Source of the DNA: SXRF01 sp038043465
Lineage (GTDB): Bacteria > Pseudomonadota > Alphaproteobacteria > Rickettsiales > SXRF01
Reading direction: 5' to 3'
Length of the DNA stretch: 64,000 nucleotides
NCBI GenBank assembly: GCA_038043465.1
Contig: JBBTBX010000001.1
Span: 34,666 to 98,665, forward strand
Every line of letters starts with the position of its first letter. Within the stretch, counting starts at the first letter, position 1. The notes beneath the pieces were generated by a model, which made no database searches, was not told the DNA's origin, and worked only from the letters and a program-made list of their open reading frames with translations. This document shows, one piece after another, positions 33,552 to 42,787 of the stretch. The position numbers and the translations under genes are program-made.

Positions 33552-34784
33552 CTAATATTTCTCTCGGGCGGTGGCAAGGGCGGCGATGGAAGCGATTATG
33601 CCATAGGCACGAAAATCACAATTATTTACCTTGTGCCAAGTGCCATTTTCAGATTCGCTTTCATCACACATACCGGAGAAATGCATTCCTGTAGCGTTCA
33701 AATTGCCTAGATTATCGCGAAAATTGTTCACGCGGTACATACCGCCAACCGGTATACCGTCTATCAATAAAACTATCGGTTCAGCCGGAGCATTTTCTAT
33801 AGTGTCTATGGTTGGAATGCCTTCCTGAAGAATAACCTCATTTACTTTTGTGCCTTCTTTTATAACCTGCATTTGATTACGTTTCTTTTTATTTAACTCC
33901 ATAACTTCATCTGACGATTTTACCGTTATTATTCCCATACCGTAAGTTCCGGCATCAGCTTTTATATAAACATATGGTTCTTGGGAAATGCCATATTCGG
34001 AATGTTTTTTTTGAGAAAATTTTATTATTTCATCAATGGATTTTGCCAGGCATTCTAAAGAATTCTTATCATTAAAATCCACCATTCCGCATTTATGGGA
34101 TTGGGCATCGAGCAACCATGGATCGATAGCAAATTTTTGAGAAAAATCTTCGATTAGTTTTTTATACTCGGCAAAATGAATGCTTTTACGCCGTTTAAAC
34201 CAGCCCATATAAAGCGGAGGAATTATCGGTTGTTTTATATTTTGTAAAATATCGGGAATACCAGCCGTCATATCATTATTCATTATGATTATGTCAGGAA
34301 TAAAGCCGTTTTCAAGAGATAGTTTGTTTTGTGTTTTTACCAGCGGATGTTGTTGTATTTCTACGCCGGAAGCTGAGGTTAGATGCAGAATTTCACCAAC
34401 AGGTGCAACAAGGTTGCCGATTTCTGTTTGCATACCGGAATTTTTCAATAATGACTGCAGAACATAGAGATTCTCAAGGTAAAAAAGATTGCGGGTGTGG
34501 TTCTCAGGAATTATCAGCACGCGTTTCGCTTGCGGATAATTTTCCTGGAAAAAATGTTTGATGTGGTTGCTGGTACGCTCTCGTGCTACCGGCGATAAAT
34601 TGTTAAATCCAGCAGGAAAAACGTTGGTGTCCACCGGCGCAAGGCGCAGACCGCTATGACGCAAATCAACAGAATTGTAAAAAAGAGGTGGAGATTCAGC
34701 GCGCAATTCCGCCAGCCATTTTTCAACTTCATCACCTCTGGTATCATAAATATTTTTCAGCGTGTCTATAATTGGTGATGTCAT
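33552..34784 (-). CDS. gshA: glutamate-cysteine ligase, proteobacterial type
   Basis: 410 residues of the separate proteobacterial GshA class (not the E. coli type). Visible family blocks: SVDLRHSGLRLAPVDTNVFPAGFNNL, LIIPENHTRN, IDPWLLDAQSHKCGMVDF, YIKADAGTYGMGI, QEGIPTIDT, and DGIPVGGMYRVN, an ATP-grasp-like core. First step of glutathione synthesis. Its ATG overlaps the rsmE stop (ATGA), so both form an operon. Confidence 0.92.
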   Translation of the reverse strand: MTSPIIDTLKNIYDTRGDEVEKWLAELRAESPPLFYNSVDLRHSGLRLAPVDTNVFPAGFNNLSPVARERTSNHIKHFFQENYPQAKRVLIIPENHTRNLFYLENLYVLQSLLKNSGMQTEIGNLVAPVGEILHLTSASGVEIQQHPLVKTQNKLSLENGFIPDIIIMNNDMTAGIPDILQNIKQPIIPPLYMGWFKRRKSIHFAEYKKLIEDFSQKFAIDPWLLDAQSHKCGMVDFNDKNSLECLAKSIDEIIKFSQKKHSEYGISQEPYVYIKADAGTYGMGIITVKSSDEVMELNKKKRNQMQVIKEGTKVNEVILQEGIPTIDTIENAPAEPIVLLIDGIPVGGMYRVNNFRDNLGNLNATGMHFSGMCDESESENGTWHKVNNCDFRAYGIIASIAALATAREKY

Positions 34785-35560
34785 GTATTTTTTCCGATAA
34801 AATGCGGTTTTTGATCCCAGTCGCCGAGTTTTGCTTGAACGCAGGCGAGGGAGGCGATTGCTGCCGTATCTGCCTTGAGTATCCGCCCGCCCATGCCAAA
34901 GCCTTTGGCGAAATCACAGGTACGGAGCATTTCAAACTCGTCAGCAGAAAATCCGCCTTCGGGGCCGATTAGGACTGCGACCCCCTCCCTAACCCTCCCC
35001 CGCAAGCGGGAGAGGGGATTTTCCTTTCCCAAAATTTCTGGCAGTGGAATTCCGCCGCCGCTTTCGTCGCCGTAAAGCAAGATACGGTTTTTTTCCCAGC
35101 TTCCGAGGAGATAGGATAAATCCTTGTGAGTTTCAAGGGCAGGGATGTCAAGACGTTCGCATTGTTCGGTGGCTTCGATGGCATGGATTTGTAGTTTTTC
35201 GAGGTTTACCGAGCGCACCACGCTATGGCGGGTGACCAAGGGGATTATTTTAGAAACGCCAAGCTCGGTGGCTTTTTCCACTACCAACTCGCTTTTGTTT
35301 TTTATGACGGAAAAAACCAGCCATAAATCGGGCGAGGAAATTTGTGGGCGGGTTTGTTTGAGCGGGACTGAGGTTATAGATTTTTTGCTGACAGAAGTTA
35401 TCTCTGCCTGCCACTGACCATCGCGACCATTAAACAGGCTCAGCAGGTCGCCAACATTACAGCGCATGACGTTAGCAAGGTAATGGGCTTGATTAGAGTC
35501 CAGTGTTATTTCAACGGATTGTTCCAGTTGTTGTTTGGTGTATAAGCGGATTTCCTGCAT
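34781..35560 (-). CDS. rsmE: 16S rRNA m3U1498 methyltransferase with in-frame repeat insert
   Basis: 259 residues. RsmE methylates U1498 of 16S rRNA with SAM; SPOUT fold. Hallmarks: HYLANVMRCNVGD, LVFSVIKNKSELVVEKATELGVSKI, RILLYGDES, LIGPEGGFSADE and the C-terminal MGGRILKADTAAIASLA. Between LPEILGK and AVLIGPEGG lies an extra ENPLSRLRGRVREGV encoded by the palindromic repeat at 34981-35019, which keeps the frame. The insert falls in the loop just before the SAM knot. It is upstream of gshA with a four-base overlap. Confidence 0.94.
   Translation of the reverse strand: MQEIRLYTKQQLEQSVEITLDSNQAHYLANVMRCNVGDLLSLFNGRDGQWQAEITSVSKKSITSVPLKQTRPQISSPDLWLVFSVIKNKSELVVEKATELGVSKIIPLVTRHSVVRSVNLEKLQIHAIEATEQCERLDIPALETHKDLSYLLGSWEKNRILLYGDESGGGIPLPEILGKENPLSRLRGRVREGVAVLIGPEGGFSADEFEMLRTCDFAKGFGMGGRILKADTAAIASLACVQAKLGDWDQKPHFIGKNT
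34981..35019. repeat. GC-rich palindromic element inside rsmE, copy 2
   Basis: 39 bases identical to 1207-1245. Read on the minus strand in the rsmE frame it encodes NPLSRLRGRVREG without a stop. This is the behaviour described for Rickettsia palindromic elements. Confidence 0.9.
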
Positions 35561-35564
35561 ATCG

Positions 35565-35625
35565 TAAATCGTAGTTCGTAAATCGTAGTTCGTAAAGCGT
35601 AATTCATTGATAAGGCAATACTACT
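35565..35625. repeat. word repeat (AATCGTAGTTCGTA)
   Basis: Tandem CGTAAATCGTAGTTCGTAAATCG words, then an imperfect ACTACTACAAACTA. It lies between rsmE and the convergent-side end of the pseudopilin gene, directly upstream of the rsmE start. Confidence 0.65.
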
Positions 35626-35644
35626 ACAAACTATGACTAGGATA

Positions 35645-36478
35645 TTATTCAAGTTTCCAGGCGAATATGCAGGGTGTTTTGGTGTTGGAGATATTGTATT
35701 CCGTGCCGAGTCCGGCGGCTACTGGCAGTGACGGAGGGGTAGGGGAAAGGCAATAGCCATCGGTGTAACCACCAGTGTTTGTCCATTGTATTGTACCACC
35801 TTTGAAGTCCCCAGTTTGAGGCTTACCATCATCAATTTTTGCATCAACGGAATAGGTGACCAGAGGAGTGAACAGCCCGTCCTTGTCATTATTAAGTCCC
35901 CAACCCACGCTGGGTCTGCCAATGGCAAAATACAAACCCACCTTCCATTTGTTTAGTCCAAAATAATCATCTGATTGCATGGTATAGGAACCTGCGTACG
36001 CTGCTGCATCAGTGAACATCGCCGAATTTGCCGTAAATCCTTGATTGGGTGCATGCGGCAATTTAGGTTTCGGGTAGCCAATTCTGGCTATCTGCTCATC
36101 CGCCTCTATCAAACCTGCGAGTATAAGCTGTGTAAAAAAAGTGGGGAACTCAAAATCAAAGGTGCTGGAGTCGTTATCATATTCCAAGCGACCATCGACC
36201 CTTACCGTGGTACTCTCGAGTATGCCATTGCCATTGCCGTTGGTGGTGGAGGAAAAAAAAGTAGTTGCATTATAGCAGTCACCGGGAATGCAATTATATT
36301 TGGTTTTAAATGTTTCGTAGGCGAGTGAGTATTCCTCAAGCTGTTTTACCTGCGCACGGACTTGCGCAGCAAAAATCATGTTTTGCCCAACTAGAATCCC
36401 GCCTATAAGCAGACCGACAACAACCAGGACTATGGACAGTTCAATTAATGTAAAAGCATTCTGTTTCGTGGTATGCAT
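35645..36478 (-). CDS. type IV pilin-like / pseudopilin protein (paralogue 1)
   Basis: 277 residues. Prepilin leader then AFTLIELSIVLVVVGLLIGG, with the Glu+5 of methylated N-termini. The soluble part contains TKYNCIPGDCYNATTFF, a cysteine pair, and NGNGNGILES. It lies alone, without other type II secretion or pilus genes. The second copy at 48507-49256 shares the TKYNCI.GDC..AT and NGNGNGI segments, so the two are paralogues. C-terminal Cys in KTPCIFAWKLE. Role unknown: minor pilin or secretion pseudopilin. Confidence 0.85.
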   Translation of the reverse strand: MHTTKQNAFTLIELSIVLVVVGLLIGGILVGQNMIFAAQVRAQVKQLEEYSLAYETFKTKYNCIPGDCYNATTFFSSTTNGNGNGILESTTVRVDGRLEYDNDSSTFDFEFPTFFTQLILAGLIEADEQIARIGYPKPKLPHAPNQGFTANSAMFTDAAAYAGSYTMQSDDYFGLNKWKVGLYFAIGRPSVGWGLNNDKDGLFTPLVTYSVDAKIDDGKPQTGDFKGGTIQWTNTGGYTDGYCLSPTPPSLPVAAGLGTEYNISNTKTPCIFAWKLE

Positions 36479-36583
36479 AGTGAGTATTTGAGTTGATAAT
36501 TTCTATGGTATATGACAAATATTAAGAATCGGTTAATTGGGTTCTATGGCTGGGGCGGATCTGCAGAAATTGTACTGTAAAAC

Positions 36584-36607
36584 AACCCTCGACAAGCTCG
36601 CAGTGAC
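36584..36607. repeat. CCCTCGACAAGCTCGCAGTGAC element
   Basis: Half element of the GTCAT...ATGAC family (compare 49331-49355 and 61914-61938). It lies 17 bases upstream of ubiA. A nearby short open frame is an artefact. Confidence 0.7.
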
Positions 36608-36624
36608 AGTTGTAAATATTGATC

Positions 36625-37458
36625 ATGAAACTATCAAACCCATATATTCGGCTTATGCGTTTACACCAGCCGGTTGGTATCTGGCTGTTATTCTGGCCGT
36701 GTGCCTGGGCTTTGGTGCTGGCATCGGGGCAGCTTGAAATAGAGAAGCTGCTGCTGTTCTTTATCGGTGCGGTTTTGATGCGCGGGGCAGGGTGCATAGT
36801 CAATGATATTGCCGACAGGGATATTGACAGGCAGGTTGAGCGTACAAAAAGCCGACCGCTTGCCAGCGGCGAGCTTAATGTTAAGCAGGCGATTTTTTTG
36901 TTGTTGGTTTTATTGCTGGCATCGCTGCTTATTGCTTATCAGTTGGGTTTTATGGTGGTGATGTGGGGAGGTTTGGCACTGATTCCGGTTGCTATTTATC
37001 CATTTATGAAGCGGGTGAGCTGGTGGCCGCAATTATTCCTCGGGCTGGTTTTTAACTGGGGCGCGCTTATGGGCTGGGCGGCGGTGCGTGGCGTGATAGA
37101 ATTTCCTGCGATTTTGCTATATATTGGCGGGGTTTTTCTTACGCTCGGTTATGATACTGTTTATGCTCACCAGGATAAAATTGATGATGCGCGCATCGGT
37201 GTGCGTTCAACTGCCTTGCGGCTTGCAGATAATACCAAGATTTTTGTCAGCATAATGTACGCGCTGGCGATTACCTGTTTTATGCTGGCTACAGGTGATA
37301 TTTCAGCGGTTTTATGGCTTATTCCAGCTGCTTTACACTGCTTCTGGCAGGTTTATTCGCTGGATATTGACCGTCCTGATTCGGCAAAAAAAGTGTTTAT
37401 GGCTAATAAATGGCTAGGGATGTTAATATTTTTAGGGTTATTTTTCAATAAGTTATAG
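36625..37458 (+). CDS. ubiA: 4-hydroxybenzoate polyprenyltransferase
   Basis: 277 residues from ATG 36625 (MKLSNPYIRLMRLHQPVG); the TTG two codons upstream is less likely. About eight membrane helices. First Asp motif NDIADRDIDRQVERTKSRP and second motif YDTVYAHQDKIDDARIGVRS are both present. Attaches the polyprenyl tail to 4-hydroxybenzoate in ubiquinone synthesis at the inner membrane. No ubiC or other ubi gene nearby. Confidence 0.95.
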   Translation: MKLSNPYIRLMRLHQPVGIWLLFWPCAWALVLASGQLEIEKLLLFFIGAVLMRGAGCIVNDIADRDIDRQVERTKSRPLASGELNVKQAIFLLLVLLLASLLIAYQLGFMVVMWGGLALIPVAIYPFMKRVSWWPQLFLGLVFNWGALMGWAAVRGVIEFPAILLYIGGVFLTLGYDTVYAHQDKIDDARIGVRSTALRLADNTKIFVSIMYALAITCFMLATGDISAVLWLIPAALHCFWQVYSLDIDRPDSAKKVFMANKWLGMLIFLGLFFNKL

Positions 37459-37607
37459 GCGATGGCTATAAAATAATCTTGAATGGTAAGGTTGTCTTTA
37501 CCATTTTTTGCTAAAATTCAATGATGTAACAAAAAGAATGTAAAATTTTATATAAATTGTAGCGATTCAATCTATGTAAAATAACAGGAAATGGTTATCA
37601 GATTTTC

Positions 37608-39011
37608 ATGATTTCTACTGGCAAAACATCTCCGGAATTTGTACCGCAATCAGCGGAAGTGGGACGGCGCATGGTTGGTAATGCATCTGTCAATGGTAAT
37701 GCTTCTGCAAACGATGTAGATTTGCCGGAAATGTCAGCACCGCCATCAACTTATCCTGGTTCGAATTTTTATCCGTCAGATTTTGTGAATGTGCTGGAAA
37801 CATCGATAAGAAGTGTTATCTCCGACCATACATCCGGCGCACTCTTGCTTCTATCCATTAGCAATCTGTCGATGATCATCAATGCTTATGGGCATGACAC
37901 TTCGGAAATCGTAATTCACGATTTGACCAACATGATTAAATCCATGCTTGCGGAAGGCGATACCATCCAGCGTTTGCAACGTGACCAGCTTGGAATAGTA
38001 CTTTCCTGCAGCTATCCGGAGGATACTGCTAATATGATGCGACGTATTCATACTATGGTGCAGAATTTCGGACGCGATAATTTCGAGACGGCATCGCTAT
38101 ATATCATGGGTGTGATTGGCAGTGTATCTTTTCCGGCGGAAACTGCCGATGCCAATGATGCGCTCGATAAGGTTTATGTAACTGTAAACAGCATGCAAAG
38201 CAATACGCAGCGCACGTATGAATCGACACGTCATGAGGCGGATCAATGCCGGCAGCAGATGGGACTTGCCAATTATTTCTTCAAGGCGGTGAAGGAAAAA
38301 AGACTACGCATGGCTTACCAGCCGGTGATTGACAGCGTGACCGGCAAAACCGTGCATTATGAAGCATTGCTACGCATTGTGAATAGTGCTGGAAAAATCA
38401 GCTCGGCGGGAGCACTCATTCCGGTTGCGGAAAGAATGGGGATGATTGATGTTATTGATACTCTGGTGATGGAATTTATTACTGAAGAATTGCGGCATTC
38501 CCCAGATGTGGTGCTGGCGTTTAACGTTTCTAACCTGACCACGGAAAATACTATCTGGCTCAATGCCTTTGAAAAGCAAATCAAAAAAACTCCGGAAATA
38601 GCCTCGCGCATTATTGTGGAAATTACCGAAACTGCCGCTCAGCGCGATTTACGTAGTGCCGCGTTTTTTGTGGCTTCGTTGCAGGAAATGGGATGTCAGG
38701 TGGCACTGGATGATTTTGGTTCGGGCTATACTTCCTTCCGGCAGCTTAAGGCACTTTCGGTGGATATGGTGAAAATTGACGGTGTGTTCATTAAAGATCT
38801 CGCGCAAAGCTCCGATAACCAGTTTTTCGTGAAGACATTGATGGATTTTGCACAAGGATTCGGTCTGAAAACCGTTGCCGAGTTCGTGGAAACCGGAGAA
38901 GTGGCGAAAACCCTGATGAATATGGGGGTTGATTACATGCAGGGCTATTATCTGGGCAAGCCGGAAAATCACCGTAGCTGGCTGCATGAGGGTGAGTATA
39001 AGAAAGAGTAG
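37608..39011 (+). CDS. c-di-GMP phosphodiesterase (degenerate GGDEF + EAL)
   Basis: 467 residues, no membrane segment, Ser/Asn-rich start. Residues about 60-200 resemble a GGDEF fold but the active loop reads RDQLG in place of GGDEF, so no cyclase activity is expected. Residues about 225-460 are EAL with all catalytic positions visible: YEALLR, NVSNLTTE, VEITET, DDFGSG, KIDG, AEFVET and MQGYYLGKP. It should hydrolyse c-di-GMP. With the YfiR-like/CHASE8 pair and flagellar genes in the window it fits control of motility versus attachment. Confidence 0.92.
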   Translation: MISTGKTSPEFVPQSAEVGRRMVGNASVNGNASANDVDLPEMSAPPSTYPGSNFYPSDFVNVLETSIRSVISDHTSGALLLLSISNLSMIINAYGHDTSEIVIHDLTNMIKSMLAEGDTIQRLQRDQLGIVLSCSYPEDTANMMRRIHTMVQNFGRDNFETASLYIMGVIGSVSFPAETADANDALDKVYVTVNSMQSNTQRTYESTRHEADQCRQQMGLANYFFKAVKEKRLRMAYQPVIDSVTGKTVHYEALLRIVNSAGKISSAGALIPVAERMGMIDVIDTLVMEFITEELRHSPDVVLAFNVSNLTTENTIWLNAFEKQIKKTPEIASRIIVEITETAAQRDLRSAAFFVASLQEMGCQVALDDFGSGYTSFRQLKALSVDMVKIDGVFIKDLAQSSDNQFFVKTLMDFAQGFGLKTVAEFVETGEVAKTLMNMGVDYMQGYYLGKPENHRSWLHEGEYKKE

Positions 39012-39028
39012 ATGATCTGATGATTAAT

Positions 39029-39122
39029 GTCATCCTGTGGAACGCGAAGCGTTAGCACAGGATCTGTTTATAACTATGCTGAGATCCTGCGCAGTCGCTA
39101 CGCGCCTCGCAGGATGACATAG
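39029..39122. repeat. TGTCATCCTG...CAGGATGACA palindromic element
   Basis: Outer arms TGTCATCCTGTG and CGCAGGATGACA, inner AGCGTTAGCACAGGATCTG and GAGATCCTGCGCAGTCGC. About 94 bases between the EAL gene and tRNA-Arg. Same family as 29407-29441. It is followed by AT-rich words (ATGATCTGATGATTA, TCTGATTATCAGATCATC). Confidence 0.85.
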
Positions 39123-39202
39123 AAAGTAATTTACTTAGTTTTTCTAATCATCTAATAATCCACGGATTATCCGGATATCTGATTATCAGATCATCGTAAT
39201 TT

Positions 39203-39279
39203 GGGGTCGTAGCTCAGCAGGATAGAGCGGCAGTTTCCTAAACTGTAGGTCGGAGGTTCGATTCCTCTCGATCCCACCA
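39203..39279 (+). tRNA. tRNA-Arg, anticodon CCT
   Basis: 77 bases with encoded CCA. Acceptor GGGGTCG/CGATCCC, D-arm GCTC...GAGC, anticodon stem GCAGT/ACTGT with loop TTCCTAA (anticodon CCT, reads AGG), T-arm GGAGG TTCGATT CCTCT, discriminator A. All arms pair. No integrase or attachment duplication was seen next to it. Confidence 0.95.
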
Positions 39280-39442
39280 AAACCGACTTAGGGTCTGAAA
39301 AATAACTTGAAACCGAGAGTAGGAGTGACAAAAAAGCGGTTTTATTTCTAGCTGCGGGTGATTTTTTGTTATAATTTACTGTACAATGTTTAATTAATGA
39401 TGATAATAGCTAATAAATATTAACCATTATCATTTATCAATC

Positions 39443-41149
39443 ATGAATACCACCGGCACTGCCCGCCTTGAAAAAATACTGAATAGTTTGCGCCCTGTAT
39501 GGCTTTCAGTGTGCGTAAATAGTTTTTTCATCAACCTGCTAATCTTGCCTGTTTCTTTATATTCCTTACAGGTATTGGATCGGGTACTGAGTACCGGCAG
39601 CTTAGCAACATTATTATGGCTTACAGTAATCATGCTGGCTATGTTTGCGGCGGCAGGGTTATTGCAGACACTGCGTAGCATGGTGTTACAGAAAGCCGCT
39701 GACTGGTTGCATGATTCCATCATCGAAGTAGTACTCCCTCTGGTTCTGGCGCAAACGGCAGCAGGTGGCAGAGGAGCGCAACATTTGCGTGATGCATCGA
39801 CTATCAAACAATTCATAGGTGGCAATGGGCTGGTCACTCTAATGGATACGCCGTGGTCAATCTTATATATAGCCGCCTTATTCATCGTGCATTGGTCACT
39901 CGGTTTGCTGGTAGTGGCAGGTGCAGCATTGCTTTTGCTGATGGCATGGCTGAATGAAACATCAATGCGCCGTCCCAGCCAGGAAGCGGGTGCAAGGCAA
40001 TTACGCGCCATGCAGGAGCTGGAACTGGCAACACGCAACGCCGAAGTAACGCAGGCGATGGGCATGGTTACAGCACTTTCTGCCCGCTGGAAGGCAATGC
40101 AGAAAACCACAGGCGAATTACAGTTGACAGCCGGAAACCGCGCTGCAGTTATTCAGGGTGGAACTAAATTCCTGCGACTTTCCCTGCAGATATTTGTCAC
40201 TTGCGCTTCCGCATGGCTGGCAATTTATGGCCATGTAACCACTGGAGCTATTATTGCTGCTTCAATCCTTGCCAGCCGCGCCCTCGCTCCGTTTGAGGCA
40301 GCCATTGCCAGCTGGAAAAGTTTTACCGAAACCCGCACGTCTTACTCACGGCTTAAAAAAGCTTTCACTGATGAACTGCAGAACGAAGAATCAATGAAAT
40401 TGCCTGCTGCTGTTGGCGCAATTGCTGTGGAAAATGTAACTTACAGCACAGAAGGTAGAGAAGAGCCGATACTTAAAAACATAAATTTTGGTCTGAATGC
40501 CGGAGAAATTTTAGGTATTGTTGGTCCAAGTGGTTCCGGAAAATCCACTCTGGCGCGGGTAATAATGGGCGTATGGCAGGCGGAAAAAGGGGTGGTGCGA
40601 TTGGATGGTGCAGATATACGCCAAATAGCGCGCACAGAGTTTGGCAAATCAGTTGGATATCTACCGCAAGATGTTGAATTATTCAGTGGAACAATAAAAG
40701 AGAATATATCACGCTTTAACTCTGATGCTACGCCGGAAGCAGTGGTGCAGGCTGCCAATATGGCTAGTGCGCATGAGTTGATTCTGCGCCTGCCTAAAGG
40801 CTATGATACGGAAATTGGTCAAGGTGGCGCGGTACTATCTGCCGGGCAACGCCAGAGAATTGGACTTGCCAGAGCGTTTTATGGCGATCCTAAGCTACTC
40901 ATGCTTGACGAGCCGGATGCCAGCCTTGATGACGTTGGACAACAGGCATTGATTGCGGCACTCTATCTTGCCAAACAACGAAAAATAACCACGCTGCTTA
41001 TAACTCACCGTAATAGCCTTCTGGAGCATGTTGACAAGCTTCTGGTGCTGCGCGATGGAAGGCTGGAAACATTCGGAGCAATTTCCGAGGTAATGGCATT
41101 GTATAATAAGGCAAGAGCGCAAACAATCCCGGTTAAAGGCAATCCATGA
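39443..41149 (+). CDS. type I secretion system permease/ATPase (PrtD type)
   Basis: 568 residues. Membrane part about 20-290, ABC domain after: Walker A GPSGSGKST about 361, signature LSAGQRQ about 466, Walker B LLMLDEPDAS about 485 and the switch His in LLITHR. No C39 peptidase-like N-terminal domain, so it is of the PrtD/AprD class. It exports an unfolded substrate with the HlyD-type adaptor that overlaps it by four bases. No TolC gene and no RTX substrate are in the window. Confidence 0.92.
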   Translation: MNTTGTARLEKILNSLRPVWLSVCVNSFFINLLILPVSLYSLQVLDRVLSTGSLATLLWLTVIMLAMFAAAGLLQTLRSMVLQKAADWLHDSIIEVVLPLVLAQTAAGGRGAQHLRDASTIKQFIGGNGLVTLMDTPWSILYIAALFIVHWSLGLLVVAGAALLLLMAWLNETSMRRPSQEAGARQLRAMQELELATRNAEVTQAMGMVTALSARWKAMQKTTGELQLTAGNRAAVIQGGTKFLRLSLQIFVTCASAWLAIYGHVTTGAIIAASILASRALAPFEAAIASWKSFTETRTSYSRLKKAFTDELQNEESMKLPAAVGAIAVENVTYSTEGREEPILKNINFGLNAGEILGIVGPSGSGKSTLARVIMGVWQAEKGVVRLDGADIRQIARTEFGKSVGYLPQDVELFSGTIKENISRFNSDATPEAVVQAANMASAHELILRLPKGYDTEIGQGGAVLSAGQRQRIGLARAFYGDPKLLMLDEPDASLDDVGQQALIAALYLAKQRKITTLLITHRNSLLEHVDKLLVLRDGRLETFGAISEVMALYNKARAQTIPVKGNP

Positions 41150-42579
41150 ATATAAGCATCCCAAGAATCAGAACTTTGTTGGAAAAACTGGAAGGACATC
41201 CGCGCCTTGCCCGAGCAGTGGAGGCAATCGACAATTTTGTACAACTACTCAGTAATAAAGATTATAAGGGAAATAATTCTGCCATTGCCAGCGCGCATGC
41301 CCCTATGCGTGCCACTGCGCTAGTAATAACTGCTATTACCTTTATCACCATAGTTTTTGGTATGATAGTTCCTATTGAAAGTGCCGCCATTGCGCATGGC
41401 AACGTAGCTGTAATAACCAAACGCAAAACCGTGCAGCATCTGGAAGGTGGAATTATCAAAAATATCCTGGTGGAGGAGGGGCAGCTGGTTAAGAAAGATC
41501 AGCCACTCGTAGAAATCAGCGATGTTGCTCCCAAAGCCAACCGTGAAATAGTCCAGAGTGAATTATGGGCGATGCGTGCGTCAGAAACGCGTATACAGGC
41601 ATTGCAAAGCAGTACGGCAGAATTAAAGTTTCCAGATGAATTAGAAGAAGCGGCAAAAAATCAGGAATCCCTGCAAAAAGCAATGCGCTCGCAAGCAGAA
41701 TTATTTACCACCCAGAATGACAGCCATCTTGGCAAGCTTGATTCATTGTGGCAGCGCATATCAGGAATAAAAGAAGAAATAATCGGGCTTACAGCACAAA
41801 AGAAAAGCGCGCATGGTCAGCTTGCCTTGATTATCGAGGAAACAAATTCAGTAAAAGAATTATATAAGGACGGCATGGCAACCAAGCCACGCCTGCTTGA
41901 GCTGCAACGTAAAGCTGAGGAATTAAAAGGCAATATCGGTCAATACGGTGCGCAGATTGCCAAGGCTGAACAAAGCATAACCGAAAGCCAGATGGATGTA
42001 ATCAACCTGGAAAATGATTTTGCCGGTAAACTTGCCGAAGAGCTGCGTGATGTCCGCTCTAAAATTAATGATTATGATGAAAAACTGCGCGCTGCCACTG
42101 ACGTTATGACGCGCACGGTAATCATCTCCCCGTCAGAAGGTATCGTAACCGGTCTTAAACACCACACTATAGGCGGTGTGATAGCTGCCGGAGCACCGAT
42201 AATGGACATTACTCCGCAAGGTGACAAGCTGGTAGCGGAAGTGCATGTACAGCCTACTGATATTGACGTTGTTGAAGCTGGAATGCAGGCGCGCATCGTG
42301 CTTTCGGCGTATAAATCACGCAGGATGCCAATTCTTACCGGAAAAGTAACGCAGGTATCGGCTGACGCTTTCAATGAACAACAAGGTATACAAACCGTAT
42401 CATATTACACCGCAAGGGTTGAGGTAGATGCGAAAGAATTAGCTGCCCTCGATAGTGCCGTAAAACTGTCACCGGGAATGCCTCTGGAAGTATATATTAA
42501 TACCGGTTCGCGTTCATTCTTTTCTTACATGCTGGCACCGATTACCGACAGTTTGAACAAGGCCTTCAAGGAAGATTAA
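41146..42579 (+). CDS. type I secretion membrane fusion protein (HlyD/PrtE type)
   Basis: 477 residues. Short cytosolic start, one membrane helix about 55-80, biotinyl-lipoyl-like segment with QHLEGGIIKNILVEEGQLVKKDQPL, long helical hairpin about 135-310, and the HlyD beta-barrel (VEAGMQARIVLSAYKSRRMP). Links the inner membrane ABC protein to an outer membrane channel. ATGA overlap with the ABC gene shows co-translation. Confidence 0.92.
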   Translation: MNISIPRIRTLLEKLEGHPRLARAVEAIDNFVQLLSNKDYKGNNSAIASAHAPMRATALVITAITFITIVFGMIVPIESAAIAHGNVAVITKRKTVQHLEGGIIKNILVEEGQLVKKDQPLVEISDVAPKANREIVQSELWAMRASETRIQALQSSTAELKFPDELEEAAKNQESLQKAMRSQAELFTTQNDSHLGKLDSLWQRISGIKEEIIGLTAQKKSAHGQLALIIEETNSVKELYKDGMATKPRLLELQRKAEELKGNIGQYGAQIAKAEQSITESQMDVINLENDFAGKLAEELRDVRSKINDYDEKLRAATDVMTRTVIISPSEGIVTGLKHHTIGGVIAAGAPIMDITPQGDKLVAEVHVQPTDIDVVEAGMQARIVLSAYKSRRMPILTGKVTQVSADAFNEQQGIQTVSYYTARVEVDAKELAALDSAVKLSPGMPLEVYINTGSRSFFSYMLAPITDSLNKAFKED

Positions 42580-42615
42580 GGGAAAGTTTTATAAACTCCT
42601 CAGAATTATAGCTAT

Positions 42616-42660
42616 GGCGTGGCTTACGCCAGATCTTTTAATCCCGACTTTTGTCGGGAT
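42616..42660. terminator. two hairpins after the secretion operon
   Basis: GGCGT GGCTT ACGCC (42616-42630) and ATCCCGAC TTTT GTCGGGAT (42641-42660). The second is a perfect 8-bp stem, but AAAAAATATTTT rather than a U-tract follows. Probable transcript end. The 42580-42787 gap holds no gene. Confidence 0.55.
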
Positions 42661-42787
42661 AAAAAATATTTTCTAATTATGCTAGACCAGTGGCATCATG
42701 AGTAGTAACTTCTCTACTTGTTTTATTTAGGGCTTTCATCAATTCGTTGATGACAGCGGGGTTTAAACGGTTCAAGCGGAGAAAATT

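Noticed and set aside
36522..36803. Open frames across the ubiA start and the upstream repeat
   Set aside because: Antisense or out of frame with ubiA and partly derived from the CCCTCGACAAGCTCG element.
39203..39279. tRNA-Arg as an integration site for a genomic island carrying the secretion operon
   Set aside because: No integrase and no duplicated tRNA 3' end was found downstream in the window.
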